From the NCBI RefSeq assembly GCF_014779595.1, contig NZ_JACXZT010000019.1:2127945-2191944 (forward strand): a DNA stretch of 64,000 nt, written 5' to 3'. The notes below the pieces were generated by a model. The model was not told where the DNA came from. It saw only the letters and a program-made list of their open reading frames with translations, and searched no databases. The position numbers and the translations under genes are program-made. Position 1 is the stretch's first letter; every line of letters begins with the position of its first letter. Positions 18,305 through 26,453 of this stretch are shown one piece after another. The DNA is from Halomonas sp. ML-15. GTDB taxonomy: Bacteria > Pseudomonadota > Gammaproteobacteria > Pseudomonadales > Halomonadaceae.

Positions 18305-18379
18305 TGGGGTATAGCCAAGTGGTAAGGCACCGGTTTTTGGTATCGGCATTCCCAGGTTCGAATCCTGGTACCCCAGCCA
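18305..18379 (+). tRNA. tRNA-Gln (TTG)
   Basis: A 75-nt cloverleaf with encoded CCA. Acceptor arms are TGGGGTA / TACCCCA, the anticodon loop reads TTTTGGT (TTG), and the T-loop is GTTCGAATC. Its wobble uridine is a predicted target of SelU encoded at 7.5 kb. Confidence 0.96.
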
Positions 18380-18437
18380 TCGCCAACCCTGTTTCCAAAG
18401 CATCGAGTAGATGCGAATGGTAAAGGTTGTCGCCCGC

Positions 18438-18513
<76 letters not shown>

Positions 18514-18552
18514 AGCGAAACTTCAGCTATATCAAGCATCTGCTCTATATTA

Positions 18553-18578
18553 AACCGCCCGATATGAGGCGGTTTTTT
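18553..18578 (+). terminator. Terminator of the tRNA cluster
   Basis: A 7-bp stem AACCGCC / GGCGGTT is followed by a run of six T residues. It lies 40 nt after tRNA-Thr. Confidence 0.8.
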
Positions 18579-18602
18579 CGTATGTGTCTACAAAGTGTCA
18601 GC

Positions 18603-18714
18603 CGCCGATCATCGTGTTGGTGTCCAATAAAAAAGCCGAGCCCGGAGTTTTTCTGCGGCCTGCGGCTGGACACAAAAAAGCCGACACCCTTTCGAGTATC
18701 GGCTTTTCTATATT
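18603..18714. repeat. Degenerate first unit of the tRNA-associated repeat array
   Basis: The segment starting CATCGTGTTGGTGTCCAATA near 18611 repeats almost exactly at 18766 (CATCGTGTTGGCGCCCAATA). Each is followed by an A-rich run and AAGCCGAG. It contains the hairpin at 18676-18707. The tRNA-like left end is missing or decayed. No coding potential is seen. Confidence 0.55.
18676..18707 (-). terminator. Terminator-like hairpin (distal) of the minus-strand tRNA
   Basis: Arms AAAAGCCGA / TCGGCTTTT allow an oligo-U-tailed hairpin on either strand. It is the outermost of three similar hairpins downstream of tRNA-fMet. Confidence 0.55.
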
Positions 18715-18819
18715 TGGTAGCGGGGGCCGCCGACCTTGAAACCAGAGCGAACCGATGACGGTCATCGTGTTGGCGCCCAATAAAAAGCCGAGGCTTGGGA
18801 GCCTCGGCTTTTTCGAAGA
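18715..18819 (-). repeat. Repeat unit A: tRNA-fMet 3'-end fragment plus terminator
   Basis: A 105-bp unit. Read on the minus strand its end carries GTCATCGGTTC, then an insertion, then CCCCGCTACCA. These are the 5' side of the T-arm and the acceptor end of the intact initiator tRNA at 18921-18997. Its first ~45 bp are nearly identical to unit B (18820-18920). The T-loop is disrupted by about 14 extra nt, so it is not a tRNA gene. Confidence 0.7.
18782..18813 (-). terminator. Terminator hairpin in repeat unit A
   Basis: Perfect 13-bp arms AAAAAGCCGAGGC / GCCTCGGCTTTTT around a 6-nt loop. It is an oligo-T-flanked, bidirectional rho-independent terminator. Confidence 0.75.
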
Positions 18820-18920
18820 TGGTAGCGGGGACCGCCGACCTTGAAACCAGAGCGAACCGATGACCGGTCATCGTGCATGAAAAAAGCCAACTCCGTGAGG
18901 AATTGGCTTCTTTCGATATT
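18820..18920 (-). repeat. Repeat unit B: tRNA-fMet 3'-end fragment plus terminator
   Basis: A 101-bp unit directly abutting the intact tRNA-fMet gene. It shares with unit A the tRNA-like acceptor end, the same insertion, and a following hairpin. It contains a perfect 16-bp palindrome CGATGACCGGTCATCG at 18858-18873. Units A, B and the real tRNA start at 18715, 18820 and 18921, giving a ~100-bp period. Confidence 0.7.
18879..18916 (-). terminator. Proximal terminator of tRNA-fMet
   Basis: The hairpin arms AAGCCAAcTCC / GGAATTGGCTT are flanked by A and T runs. It lies 5 nt beyond the tRNA 3' end on the minus strand. Confidence 0.7.
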
Positions 18921-18997
<77 letters not shown>

Positions 18998-19011
18998 TCA
19001 ACGTGTGGCGT

Positions 19012-19039
19012 ATTCTACAGCTTTCTTGCGCTGGGTCAA
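19012..19039 (-). promoter_or_regulatory. Promoter of tRNA-fMet
   Basis: Reading the minus strand, a -35 TTGACC (19039-19034) and a -10 TAGAAT (19017-19012) are separated by 16 nt. They lie 15 nt upstream of the tRNA first base. Confidence 0.65.
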
Positions 19040-19181
19040 GGGCCAGTTAAACGCTCGTGCAGTACGCTTCAGAGCAGCCATACTAGGTACTGGGTGCCTA
19101 GGAGCGGCGCTCACCACTCGAGACTGGACGCATTGAGCCGGGTCGCTGCTGTCGCGGCGTCGGTATCAGGGAGAATTGCAT

Positions 19182-19928
19182 ATGACCAACACAGCACCCG
19201 TCGCCTGGGTCACCGGTGGCACTGGCGGCATAGGTACCGCCATTTGCCAAGCGCTGGCCAAGGCGGGGTATCAGGTAGTGGCTGGATATAACAATCCCGA
19301 CAAGGCCAAAGGCTGGCTTGAGAGCCAGCGCGCCGACGGCTACAACAACATTGCGCTATCTGGTGCCAACCTAGTGGACTACGAGGCCTGCGAGGCTGGG
19401 GCACGGGAGATCCGGGAGACTTATGGGCCGGTCAGCGTGCTGGTCAACTGCGCCGGGATTACCCGCGATACCACGATGAAGAAGATGAGCCCCGAGCAGT
19501 GGCATGAAGTCATCGACTGTAATCTCAACAGCGTATTCAACACCTGTCGCTGTGTGATCAATGACATGCTCGAGGGCGGCTACGGTCGGATCATCAATAT
19601 CTCATCGATCAATGGTCGCAAGGGGCAGTTTGGCCAGGCTAACTACTCGGCAGCCAAGGCCGGGATGCACGGTTTGACCATGGCGCTGGCGCAGGAGACA
19701 GCGACCAAGGGCATCACCGTCAATACCCTGTCACCGGGTTATATCGCGACGGATATGATCATGAAGATTCCCGAGAAGGTGCGCGAGGCGATCCGCGAGA
19801 CGATTCCCGTGAAGCGTTACGGGACACCCGAGGAGATCGCCCACGCGGTGGTATTCCTGGCCGATAAGCAGTCCGGCTATATCACTGGCGCTAACCTTGA
19901 TATCAATGGTGGTCAGTTCATGGGCTGA
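19182..19928 (+). CDS. phaB: Acetoacetyl-CoA reductase
   Basis: A 248-residue NADPH-dependent short-chain dehydrogenase that reduces acetoacetyl-CoA to (R)-3-hydroxybutyryl-CoA for polyhydroxybutyrate. It shows the cofactor loop TGGTGGIGTAI, NCAGITRD, the catalytic Ser in ISSINGRKGQFGQ with YSAAK, and the PhaB-type C-terminus SGYITGANLDINGGQFM. ATG follows AGGGAGAA; a TTG six nt upstream is a weaker option. It is monocistronic, without phaA or phaC adjacent. FabG is the nearest alternative, but the YNNPDKAKGW N-terminal region favours PhaB. Confidence 0.9.
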   Translation: MTNTAPVAWVTGGTGGIGTAICQALAKAGYQVVAGYNNPDKAKGWLESQRADGYNNIALSGANLVDYEACEAGAREIRETYGPVSVLVNCAGITRDTTMKKMSPEQWHEVIDCNLNSVFNTCRCVINDMLEGGYGRIINISSINGRKGQFGQANYSAAKAGMHGLTMALAQETATKGITVNTLSPGYIATDMIMKIPEKVREAIRETIPVKRYGTPEEIAHAVVFLADKQSGYITGANLDINGGQFMG

Positions 19929-20000
19929 GGTAGAGCATGCCAGCAGGCGGCACGTCGGTGTCGCCAGAGAACGCGAGGCTCAGGCCTCGCGTTCTGCGTT

Positions 20001-22772
20001 TCAGGGGGGAGGCAGGCGCAGTAGCTGAGTGAAGATGGCATCGAGCTCCTGGGCTTCGCGCTGCCACAGCTCGGTGGCTACGGGCCCGGTGGCAAACAGC
20101 TCGCGCAGCACCTCATGAAGCTCCTCGGCCTTGCTCAACTCGCGACCGAGTCCTTCGTTGAGGCGCTCGACCTGAATGGCCAGGCGCAATGGATCGTCTT
20201 GCTGGCCTACGCGGCTGCCGGCCAGCAGTGCAAGGTGCACCCTCAGTCGAGCGAGTGACTCCTCAACGTCGCCCGCCGACGGTGGTTCGCGGCGTCGTGC
20301 ATTGCGCAGTCGATGGGCACTGAGCAAGTCGCCGCCGAGGCTGTCATCGGCGTCTACGTCACCAGGGGGATGACCGCTCAGCGCTTCGGCGTCGGCTGAC
20401 AGGTGGGCGTTGAGCAGTGGCTGCAGCGCCTGCCAACGGCTGACCTCCTCGGCCACCGCCAGTCGCGCCAGGCGTTCGCGTCGGGCGCGAACGATGCCTG
20501 ACCAGCGTCGCCGCATGCCGTCGCTGCGGCGGCCGGCGGGCAGTGGGTCGAGGGCTTCAGCCTCGCTGATAGCGGTGTCCAGAATCGTGGTGTCAGCCGT
20601 GGAGGTAGGCTGCCAGCCGTCGAGGCGGTCGATCAGCGCCTGCATCTCGTCGAGCTGGCGCTGGGCTCGCTGGGCGCGGTCGTTACGTTCTGCCTCACGG
20701 CTGGCGAAGATGCGGTCGCAGATGCCGCGGAACTCGCGCCACAGCGCTTGTTCTTCGCCTTTGGGGGCGCGGCCCAGGGCGCGCCAGCGCTGCTGTAACT
20801 GTTTGGCCTGAGCTGCACGCCGGTGACTGGGTTGATCGCCGTCGAGAAGGGCCTGAGCGGCGTCGATCAGCTCGCGTTTGGCGGTGGCGATGTACTGGGC
20901 GCGCTGGTCGATCAGCGCCTGCAGGCCGTGACGTACGCGACCGAAGCGGCGGCCAATGGCTTCGGCGCGCTCACGCGGGACCGGCGAGTAGCGCCGCCAC
21001 TGCTCCCGTGCGCGGTCACGGATATCGCGCAGCGCATCGGGATCCGCATCGGGGTCGGGTTTGTCGAGCAGTGCTTCAAGCTGTTCGCACAGCGCTTCCC
21101 GGGCCTCGAGGTTGCGTTGGCGTTCAGCGTCGAGCGCCTCGCGCCACGGTACCAGGCGTTGATGAATGCGGTCCGAGCAGGCGCGAAAGTGCGTTGACAG
21201 CTCACGGTCGGCGGCGGCATCGCCCAGCGACGCCCACTCCTTGACCAGCTGGCGATGGCGGCGGTCGAGGGCGGCTTCGCTGAGCTGCATATCCTCGGCC
21301 AGCTCGGCAATCGCCTGACACAGCTGGTCGCGCTTGGGGCCGGCGACGAAGCCGCGCCAGTCGCGTAGTTCAGCGAGCTGCGCGCCGAGCCGCTTGAGTG
21401 TGGGCCGATGACGCTGGATGTGCTCCTCGGGCAGCTGTTCGAGGCGCTGGCGCAGCCGTTGATGAAGGCGGCTGGCGCTCTTGAAGGCGCCGCGCTCGAG
21501 CAGCCCATCGAGCTCTTCCACTTCGCGCTGGAACTGTGCCGGGTCGGGACGGTTACGCGGCGCTGGCTGCTGCTCGACGCTGCGTTGGGCGCGAGCCAGG
21601 AGGGTGGTCGGTGGCAGGTCGTCTGGCCAGGCGCAAGCCGTCAGCAGGGTCTGAGCGGCTTGGCGGTCGCAAGCCGTCAGGGCCTGGTCGAGCTCGGCGG
21701 CATGAGCCCGGAAGCGCTCCCAGGCATGGCCGATCCGATCGTACTCTTCGAGGGCGCGGTCGTAGCGCTGGCGGAGGGTGTCATCAGGCGCATGATGGTC
21801 CGATAGTGCCTGCCAGCGGGTCGCCAGCAGGCGCTTCTGGGCGCGCAGGCTGTCGATGTCCTGGGCGGCCAGGTGCTCGCTACGTCGCAGGCTCTCCAGC
21901 GTCTCCTCGAGCGCTTCGAGCAGGCCTTCTCGGGTCTGATCGTCGTCCTCGCGGCGCTGATCATGGGCCGCATGGACATGCTGCTGGGCGTCATGGTCGG
22001 TAAGGGTCTTGCGACACAGCAGGCAGGCTTCCTGATAGCGTCGCTCCTGCTCGGCGCTGGGCAGGTCGGTGAGCGCCTCCCACTCGCGCTGCAGATGGCG
22101 ATAGCGGCCGGCGTAGAGCGGCTCCCAGGCGTGATGGCCGTGCTGCTCCAGGGCCTTAAGGATGCGCTCTCGCTCGGCCTCGGCGGCGGCCTGCTGGGCG
22201 GCATCGGCGCGCAGCGCGTTGAGCCGTTCGCGGGCCAGCCGCGCCACCTGCTTGTCGCGACGCGCCTGGCGAACGAGCTGTTGCAGGCCTGTCTCGCTGA
22301 TGACTCGCGAGGCGGCGGCGTGACGTACAGCGGCGATCCCGTTCTCGCAGGCCTGGAGGATCAGCGCCTCTTCGTCATCGTCGCTAAGTGCGGCTACTGC
22401 AGCCAGACGTAGCTGCTGGTTGTCGCCATGCAGGGCGACCTCCTGCAGCAGCTGCTGGTCGGTGAGGCGAGCGACCTGCTCCACGCGCTGGGCCAGTGGC
22501 GTGCTACCCGCGGCGCCGACCAGTATGGCGGCCATGCGCGAATGCAGCTCGGGACTGGGGCAAACATCGAACAGCGCCATCAGCGAGTCGATATCGTCGA
22601 AACGCGCCAGAGCCGCCTGACGGACCCGGGCATCGTCGTCAGCGGCGAGACGCTGGAGGGCGGTGCGGCCCTCCTGCTGCTGAGGGTCGAGCTGACTGGC
22701 CGCCTGTTGGCGACGCTCGGCATCGGGGTGCTGCCAGCGCGGTGCGAGCAGCTGACGAAACCATCCTGACAT
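20001..22772 (-). CDS. Large DUF349 coiled-coil/HEAT-like protein
   Basis: A 923-residue acidic cytoplasmic protein. The N-terminal ~200 residues look like HEAT repeats (ALQRLAADDDARVRQAALARF; LRLAAVAALSDDDEEALILQ). The rest is a series of DUF349-type helical modules with the recurring W-x-x-L/A-G pattern (RWQALSDHH, EWASLGDAA, RWRALGRAPKGEEQALWREFRGICDRIF). It is rich in Gln, Arg and Glu and has no signal peptide, membrane segment or enzyme motif. DUF349 proteins are of unknown function; a scaffolding role is only a guess. The start MSGWFRQ follows AGGAAG. It is divergent from minC, 231 bp away. Confidence 0.8.
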   Translation of the reverse strand: MSGWFRQLLAPRWQHPDAERRQQAASQLDPQQQEGRTALQRLAADDDARVRQAALARFDDIDSLMALFDVCPSPELHSRMAAILVGAAGSTPLAQRVEQVARLTDQQLLQEVALHGDNQQLRLAAVAALSDDDEEALILQACENGIAAVRHAAASRVISETGLQQLVRQARRDKQVARLARERLNALRADAAQQAAAEAERERILKALEQHGHHAWEPLYAGRYRHLQREWEALTDLPSAEQERRYQEACLLCRKTLTDHDAQQHVHAAHDQRREDDDQTREGLLEALEETLESLRRSEHLAAQDIDSLRAQKRLLATRWQALSDHHAPDDTLRQRYDRALEEYDRIGHAWERFRAHAAELDQALTACDRQAAQTLLTACAWPDDLPPTTLLARAQRSVEQQPAPRNRPDPAQFQREVEELDGLLERGAFKSASRLHQRLRQRLEQLPEEHIQRHRPTLKRLGAQLAELRDWRGFVAGPKRDQLCQAIAELAEDMQLSEAALDRRHRQLVKEWASLGDAAADRELSTHFRACSDRIHQRLVPWREALDAERQRNLEAREALCEQLEALLDKPDPDADPDALRDIRDRAREQWRRYSPVPRERAEAIGRRFGRVRHGLQALIDQRAQYIATAKRELIDAAQALLDGDQPSHRRAAQAKQLQQRWRALGRAPKGEEQALWREFRGICDRIFASREAERNDRAQRAQRQLDEMQALIDRLDGWQPTSTADTTILDTAISEAEALDPLPAGRRSDGMRRRWSGIVRARRERLARLAVAEEVSRWQALQPLLNAHLSADAEALSGHPPGDVDADDSLGGDLLSAHRLRNARRREPPSAGDVEESLARLRVHLALLAGSRVGQQDDPLRLAIQVERLNEGLGRELSKAEELHEVLRELFATGPVATELWQREAQELDAIFTQLLRLPPP

Positions 22773-23003
22773 GAAGCTTCCTGGCATGACGACGCGTATC
22801 CCTATAAAAGCCGCGATCTTGTTGTTCTCTGCGAAGGCCCAACTTGTTATCTAAGCATGTGACGCGGCAGTGGAAAAGGCCTGGCTGGCGAGGATGTTGC
22901 CAACTGGAGACACTGACAAGCGGAGCGGCTGGTCTTATGATCAGTTGCAGGAGCGACGCCTCTCGCTTAGCTTTACTGACATTATCCGACGTGGAGTCCG
23001 GCC

Positions 23004-23732
23004 ATGAGCCTGAACGTGGACAGGGCCAGTACAGCCTTTACTTTCAAGGGCGGCATGTTGCCCATGACGGTCATGGAGTTGACCAGTGCCGATCCCGAAC
23101 GTATTCGTGAACAGCTGGCCGGCAAGCTGAGCCAGTCACCGGCGTTCTTTCAGCATACGCCTGTGGTGCTCAGCGTCGAGAAGCTCGATGAGCCGCACCT
23201 GGCGCTGGAGCGTATCTGCGCGGTGTGCCGTGCTCATAAGCTGTTGCCGGTGGCGGTGCGCGGCGGCAGCGACCCGGTCAAGCAGTCGGCTTGGGCGCTG
23301 GGGTTGGGGTGGTTTCCCCCCCAGGAGATCAAGCCTCGCAACCTCGAGAGCGTTGCTGCGCCTGCGACTGACCCGGCGACTGACAATGTGCCGGCTGCTG
23401 CCGGTGCCGGGCGCATTCACCGCGGTACGGTACGCTCCGGCCAGCAGGTTACCGCCCCCGACGGTGACCTGGTGGTGATCGGCGCGGTCAATGCCGGCGC
23501 TGAGGTGCTGGCAGCGGGCAGCGTGCACGTTTATGGTGCGCTGCGTGGTCGTGCCCTGGCCGGCATTCATGGTGATGCTCAGGCCGGTATCTTCTGCCGT
23601 GAGTTGCATGCCGAACTGCTCTCGGTAGCCGGTAATTACAAGCGTCTGGAAGACATCGATCCGCGGCTGCTGGGCAGCGCGGTGCAGGTACGTCTCAGCG
23701 ACGACCAGTTGGCCATCGCCAGTCTGGCGTGA
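23004..23732 (+). CDS. minC: Septum site-determining protein MinC
   Basis: A 242-residue FtsZ antagonist. The N-terminal domain (about 1-115) inhibits FtsZ polymerisation. The C-terminal right-handed beta helix (IHRGTVRSGQQVTAPDGDLVVIGAVNAGAEVLAAGSVHVYGALRGRALAG) dimerises and binds MinD. The linker between the domains is Pro/Ala-rich. It leads minC-minD-minE, with minD 39 nt downstream. It directs division to mid-cell together with the minus-strand slmA system at 63 kb. Confidence 0.96.
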   Translation: MSLNVDRASTAFTFKGGMLPMTVMELTSADPERIREQLAGKLSQSPAFFQHTPVVLSVEKLDEPHLALERICAVCRAHKLLPVAVRGGSDPVKQSAWALGLGWFPPQEIKPRNLESVAAPATDPATDNVPAAAGAGRIHRGTVRSGQQVTAPDGDLVVIGAVNAGAEVLAAGSVHVYGALRGRALAGIHGDAQAGIFCRELHAELLSVAGNYKRLEDIDPRLLGSAVQVRLSDDQLAIASLA

Positions 23733-23771
23733 GCGTGACGACGACACCCCTATAGCAACAGGAAGCTTATC

Positions 23772-24590
23772 TTGGCCAAGATCATCGTAGTGACCTCCGG
23801 CAAAGGCGGGGTCGGCAAGACTACCAGCGCAGCAGCCATCGCTACAGGGTTGGCGCTGCGCGGCAACAAGACCGTCGTGATCGATTTCGACGTGGGTTTG
23901 CGCAACCTTGACCTGATCATGGGCTGCGAACGTCGCGTGGTCTATGACCTGGTCAATGTGATTCAGGGCGAAGCGGGGCTTAATCAGGCGCTGATCCGCG
24001 ACAAGCGGGTCGACAATCTGCACATCCTGCCGGCCTCCCAGACCCGCGACAAGGACGCCTTGACCAGCGAAGGCGTGGAGAAAGTGCTTGAGAGCCTGTC
24101 CGAGGATTTTGATTTTATCCTCTGCGACTCACCGGCGGGGATCGAGCGTGGAGCTCAGTTGGCGATGTATTTCGCCGATGAGGCGGTAGTAGTGACCAAT
24201 CCCGAGGTCTCCTCGGTGCGCGACTCCGACCGTATTCTTGGCCTGTTGGCCTCGAAGACCCGACGTGCCGAGCTCAACCAGGAGCCGATCAAGGAGCACC
24301 TGCTGATTACCCGCTACAACCCGGCGCGGGTCGATCATGGCGACATGCTCAATCTTGAGGATATCCGTGAGATCCTGGCCATTGACCTGATCGGCCTGAT
24401 TCCCGAGTCCGAGGCGGTGTTGCGGGCCTCCAACCAGGGCATTCCGGTCACCCACGACGCCAATAGCGATGCCGGCCAGGCCTACACCGACACCGTCTCG
24501 CGGCTGCTCGGCGAAGAGGTCCCGCTGCGTTTCCACGAGTACCAGAAGAAGAGTCTGCTGAGCCGGGTATTCGGAGGAGGTCGCCGATGA
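23772..24590 (+). CDS. minD: Septum site-determining ATPase MinD
   Basis: A 272-residue ParA/MinD ATPase that oscillates on the membrane and recruits MinC. It shows the deviant Walker [31 protein letters not shown], switch-[12 protein letters not shown], and a C-terminal amphipathic membrane-targeting helix ([12 protein letters not shown]). The start is TTG, with AGGAAG 7 nt before it; no ATG fits. The stop overlaps the minE start (ATGA). Confidence 0.97.
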   Translation: MAKIIVVTSGKGGVGKTTSAAAIATGLALRGNKTVVIDFDVGLRNLDLIMGCERRVVYDLVNVIQGEAGLNQALIRDKRVDNLHILPASQTRDKDALTSEGVEKVLESLSEDFDFILCDSPAGIERGAQLAMYFADEAVVVTNPEVSSVRDSDRILGLLASKTRRAELNQEPIKEHLLITRYNPARVDHGDMLNLEDIREILAIDLIGLIPESEAVLRASNQGIPVTHDANSDAGQAYTDTVSRLLGEEVPLRFHEYQKKSLLSRVFGGGRR

Positions 24591-24838
24591 AACTACTGGA
24601 TTTTCTGAGGGGCGAGCGCAAGAAGAGTGCGTCCGTGGCCAAGGAGCGGCTGCAGATCATCGTCGCTCACCAGCGCGGCCAACGCGATCAGCCGGACTAC
24701 ATGCCGATGCTGGAGCGTGAGCTGCTCGAGGTGATCCGGCGCTATGTAAAAGTTGATCAGGACGCTATCAATATCAGCCTCGATCGCGACGACGACTGTT
24801 CGGTACTCGAACTCAACGTCACCCTGCCGCGCAGCTGA
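24587..24838 (+). CDS. minE: Cell division topological specificity factor MinE
   Basis: An 83-residue protein that stimulates MinD ATPase and restricts MinCD to the poles. The N-terminal membrane-binding and anti-MinCD part ([28 protein letters not shown]) is followed by the dimerisation domain ([31 protein letters not shown]). The length is close to the E. coli protein (88). It starts within the minD stop codon. Confidence 0.97.
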   Translation: MKLLDFLRGERKKSASVAKERLQIIVAHQRGQRDQPDYMPMLERELLEVIRRYVKVDQDAINISLDRDDDCSVLELNVTLPRS

Positions 24839-24873
24839 GCTGGCCGGGGCGCCTGAGCGTGGCCCCGGCGATA

Positions 24874-24882
24874 TGCTAGGCT
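24874..24882 (+). promoter_or_regulatory. Extended -10-like element upstream of sbcB
   Basis: TGC-TAGGCT, identical to the 9-mer before the AEC transporter at 2263. It lies 37 nt before the sbcB ATG. No convincing -35 is seen. Confidence 0.35.
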
Positions 24883-24918
24883 TGGCATCCGGCCCGCTGA
24901 AGAGAGACGACTATTCCC

Positions 24919-26379
24919 ATGGCGCAGTCCCACGCCGCGCCACAGAGTTTTCTGTGGCACGATTACGAGACCTTCGGCGCCGATCCTCGGCGTGACCGCC
25001 CCTCCCAGTTTGCAGCCATCCGCACCGATGCGGAGTTCAATGAGATCGGCGAGCCGCTGATGTGGTACTGCAAACCGGCGGACGACTACCTGCCGCATCC
25101 ACAGGCCTGCCTGATTACCGGCATCACACCCCAGCAGGCGCGCCGCCGGGGCATGCCCGAGGCCGAGTTCGCCGGCCATATCAATGCTGCGATGAGCGAA
25201 CCCGGCACCTGCGCGCTGGGCTACAACAGCCTGCGTTTCGATGACGAGGTGAGCCGTCATCTGTTCTACCGCAACTTTCTCGACCCCTATGCCCGCGAGT
25301 GGCAGAACGGTAACTCGCGCTGGGACCTGATCGACGCCGTGCGCGCCTTCCACGCGCTGCGTCCCGAGGGCATCGAGTGGCCGCTGCGCGAGGACGGCGC
25401 GCCGAGCTTCAAGCTCGAGCACCTCACCGCGGCCAACGCTATCGAGCACGCCGGCGCCCACGATGCCTTGGCCGACGTGCGTGCCACCATTGCCATGGCA
25501 CGGCTGCTCAAGACCCGCAATTCGCAGCTGTTCGACTACCTGCTGAAGCTGCGCAGCAAGCGCGAGGTGGCCAAGCTGCTCGACATTCCCTCGCGCAAGC
25601 CGATGCTGCATGTATCACGCCGCTATCCGGCGAGTCGCGGCTGCAGCGCATTGGTTATGCCGCTCGCTGAGCACCCGACCAATCCCAACGGGGTGATCGT
25701 CTATGACCTCGCTGAGGACCCTGCGCCGCTGTTTTCGCTGTCACCGGAAGAGATTCGTGCGCGGGTTTTCGTCGGCGCCGACGACCTGGCCGAGGGCGAG
25801 ACGCGCATCCCGCTCAAGGTGATTCATATCAACAAGAGCCCGGTGGTACTACCGATCAAGGCGGTGACGCCCGAGGTGGCGGAGCGGCTGTCACTTGATC
25901 GAGCGCGCTGCGAACAGCACTGGCAGGCGCTATGCGCCAACCCCGAGGCAGCCCGCAAGGCCGCTGCGGTGTTTGCCGAGCCGCCCCCGGAAGGGCCCCA
26001 GGACCCCGATCTGATGCTCTACTCCGGCGGCTTCTTCTCGCCGGCAGACCGCCAGCAGATGCAGCGTGTGCGCGACACCGACCCCTGGGAACTCGGTGAG
26101 ACCGCCTTCGCTTTCCAGGATCCGCGTCTTGAAGAGATGCTGTTTCGCTTCCGCGCGCGGAGCTACCCCGACACCCTGTCGAGCGAGGAGCAGGCGCGCT
26201 GGGAGGAGTTCCGCTGGGCAAGGATGAACGATGCCAGTCTCGGCGGGTTGACCCTGGCGGGCTTCGCCCGCGAGATCGAGCGCCTCAACCAGGTGACCCT
26301 CGACGACCATGAGCGACAGGTCCTCGAGGAGCTGGTGATGCACGTCGAGTCGATCGTGCCCCCTCAGGCCTTCGGCTGA
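24919..26379 (+). CDS. sbcB: Exodeoxyribonuclease I
   Basis: A 486-residue 3'-5' exonuclease for single-stranded DNA, acting in recombination and mismatch repair. The DEDDh exonuclease domain comes first: FLWHDYETFGADP (Asp, Glu), GYNSLRFDDEVSRHLFYRNFLDPY (Asp), and HDALADVRATIAMA (His, Asp). The SH3-like and C-terminal ExoI domains follow (RVFVGADDLAEGE; GFFSPADRQQM). The length is near that of E. coli ExoI (475). It is convergent with the M16 peptidase gene, sharing a perfect palindrome between them. Confidence 0.95.
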   Translation: MAQSHAAPQSFLWHDYETFGADPRRDRPSQFAAIRTDAEFNEIGEPLMWYCKPADDYLPHPQACLITGITPQQARRRGMPEAEFAGHINAAMSEPGTCALGYNSLRFDDEVSRHLFYRNFLDPYAREWQNGNSRWDLIDAVRAFHALRPEGIEWPLREDGAPSFKLEHLTAANAIEHAGAHDALADVRATIAMARLLKTRNSQLFDYLLKLRSKREVAKLLDIPSRKPMLHVSRRYPASRGCSALVMPLAEHPTNPNGVIVYDLAEDPAPLFSLSPEEIRARVFVGADDLAEGETRIPLKVIHINKSPVVLPIKAVTPEVAERLSLDRARCEQHWQALCANPEAARKAAAVFAEPPPEGPQDPDLMLYSGGFFSPADRQQMQRVRDTDPWELGETAFAFQDPRLEEMLFRFRARSYPDTLSSEEQARWEEFRWARMNDASLGGLTLAGFAREIERLNQVTLDDHERQVLEELVMHVESIVPPQAFG

Positions 26380-26402
26380 CGACAGCCTCCAGCTGCTGCT
26401 TA

Positions 26403-26437
26403 CGATTGCGCCCGGCCATTATGGCCGGGCGCAATCG
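26403..26437. terminator. Bidirectional terminator between sbcB and the M16 peptidase gene
   Basis: A perfect inverted repeat with 17-bp arms around a single T. It lies between two convergent genes and should act on both strands, although T-runs are absent. Confidence 0.7.
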
Positions 26438-26453
26438 TTCAGGGCTGGGCTCC

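Noticed and set aside
18545..18871. A 108-codon minus-strand frame in the tRNA-linked repeats
   Set aside because: It is composed of repeated hairpins and tRNA-like sequence, so repeated peptides simply reflect the DNA repeats.
18715..18875. Units A and B as additional tRNA genes
   Set aside because: Only the acceptor end and part of the T-arm are present; no anticodon or D-arm can be formed.
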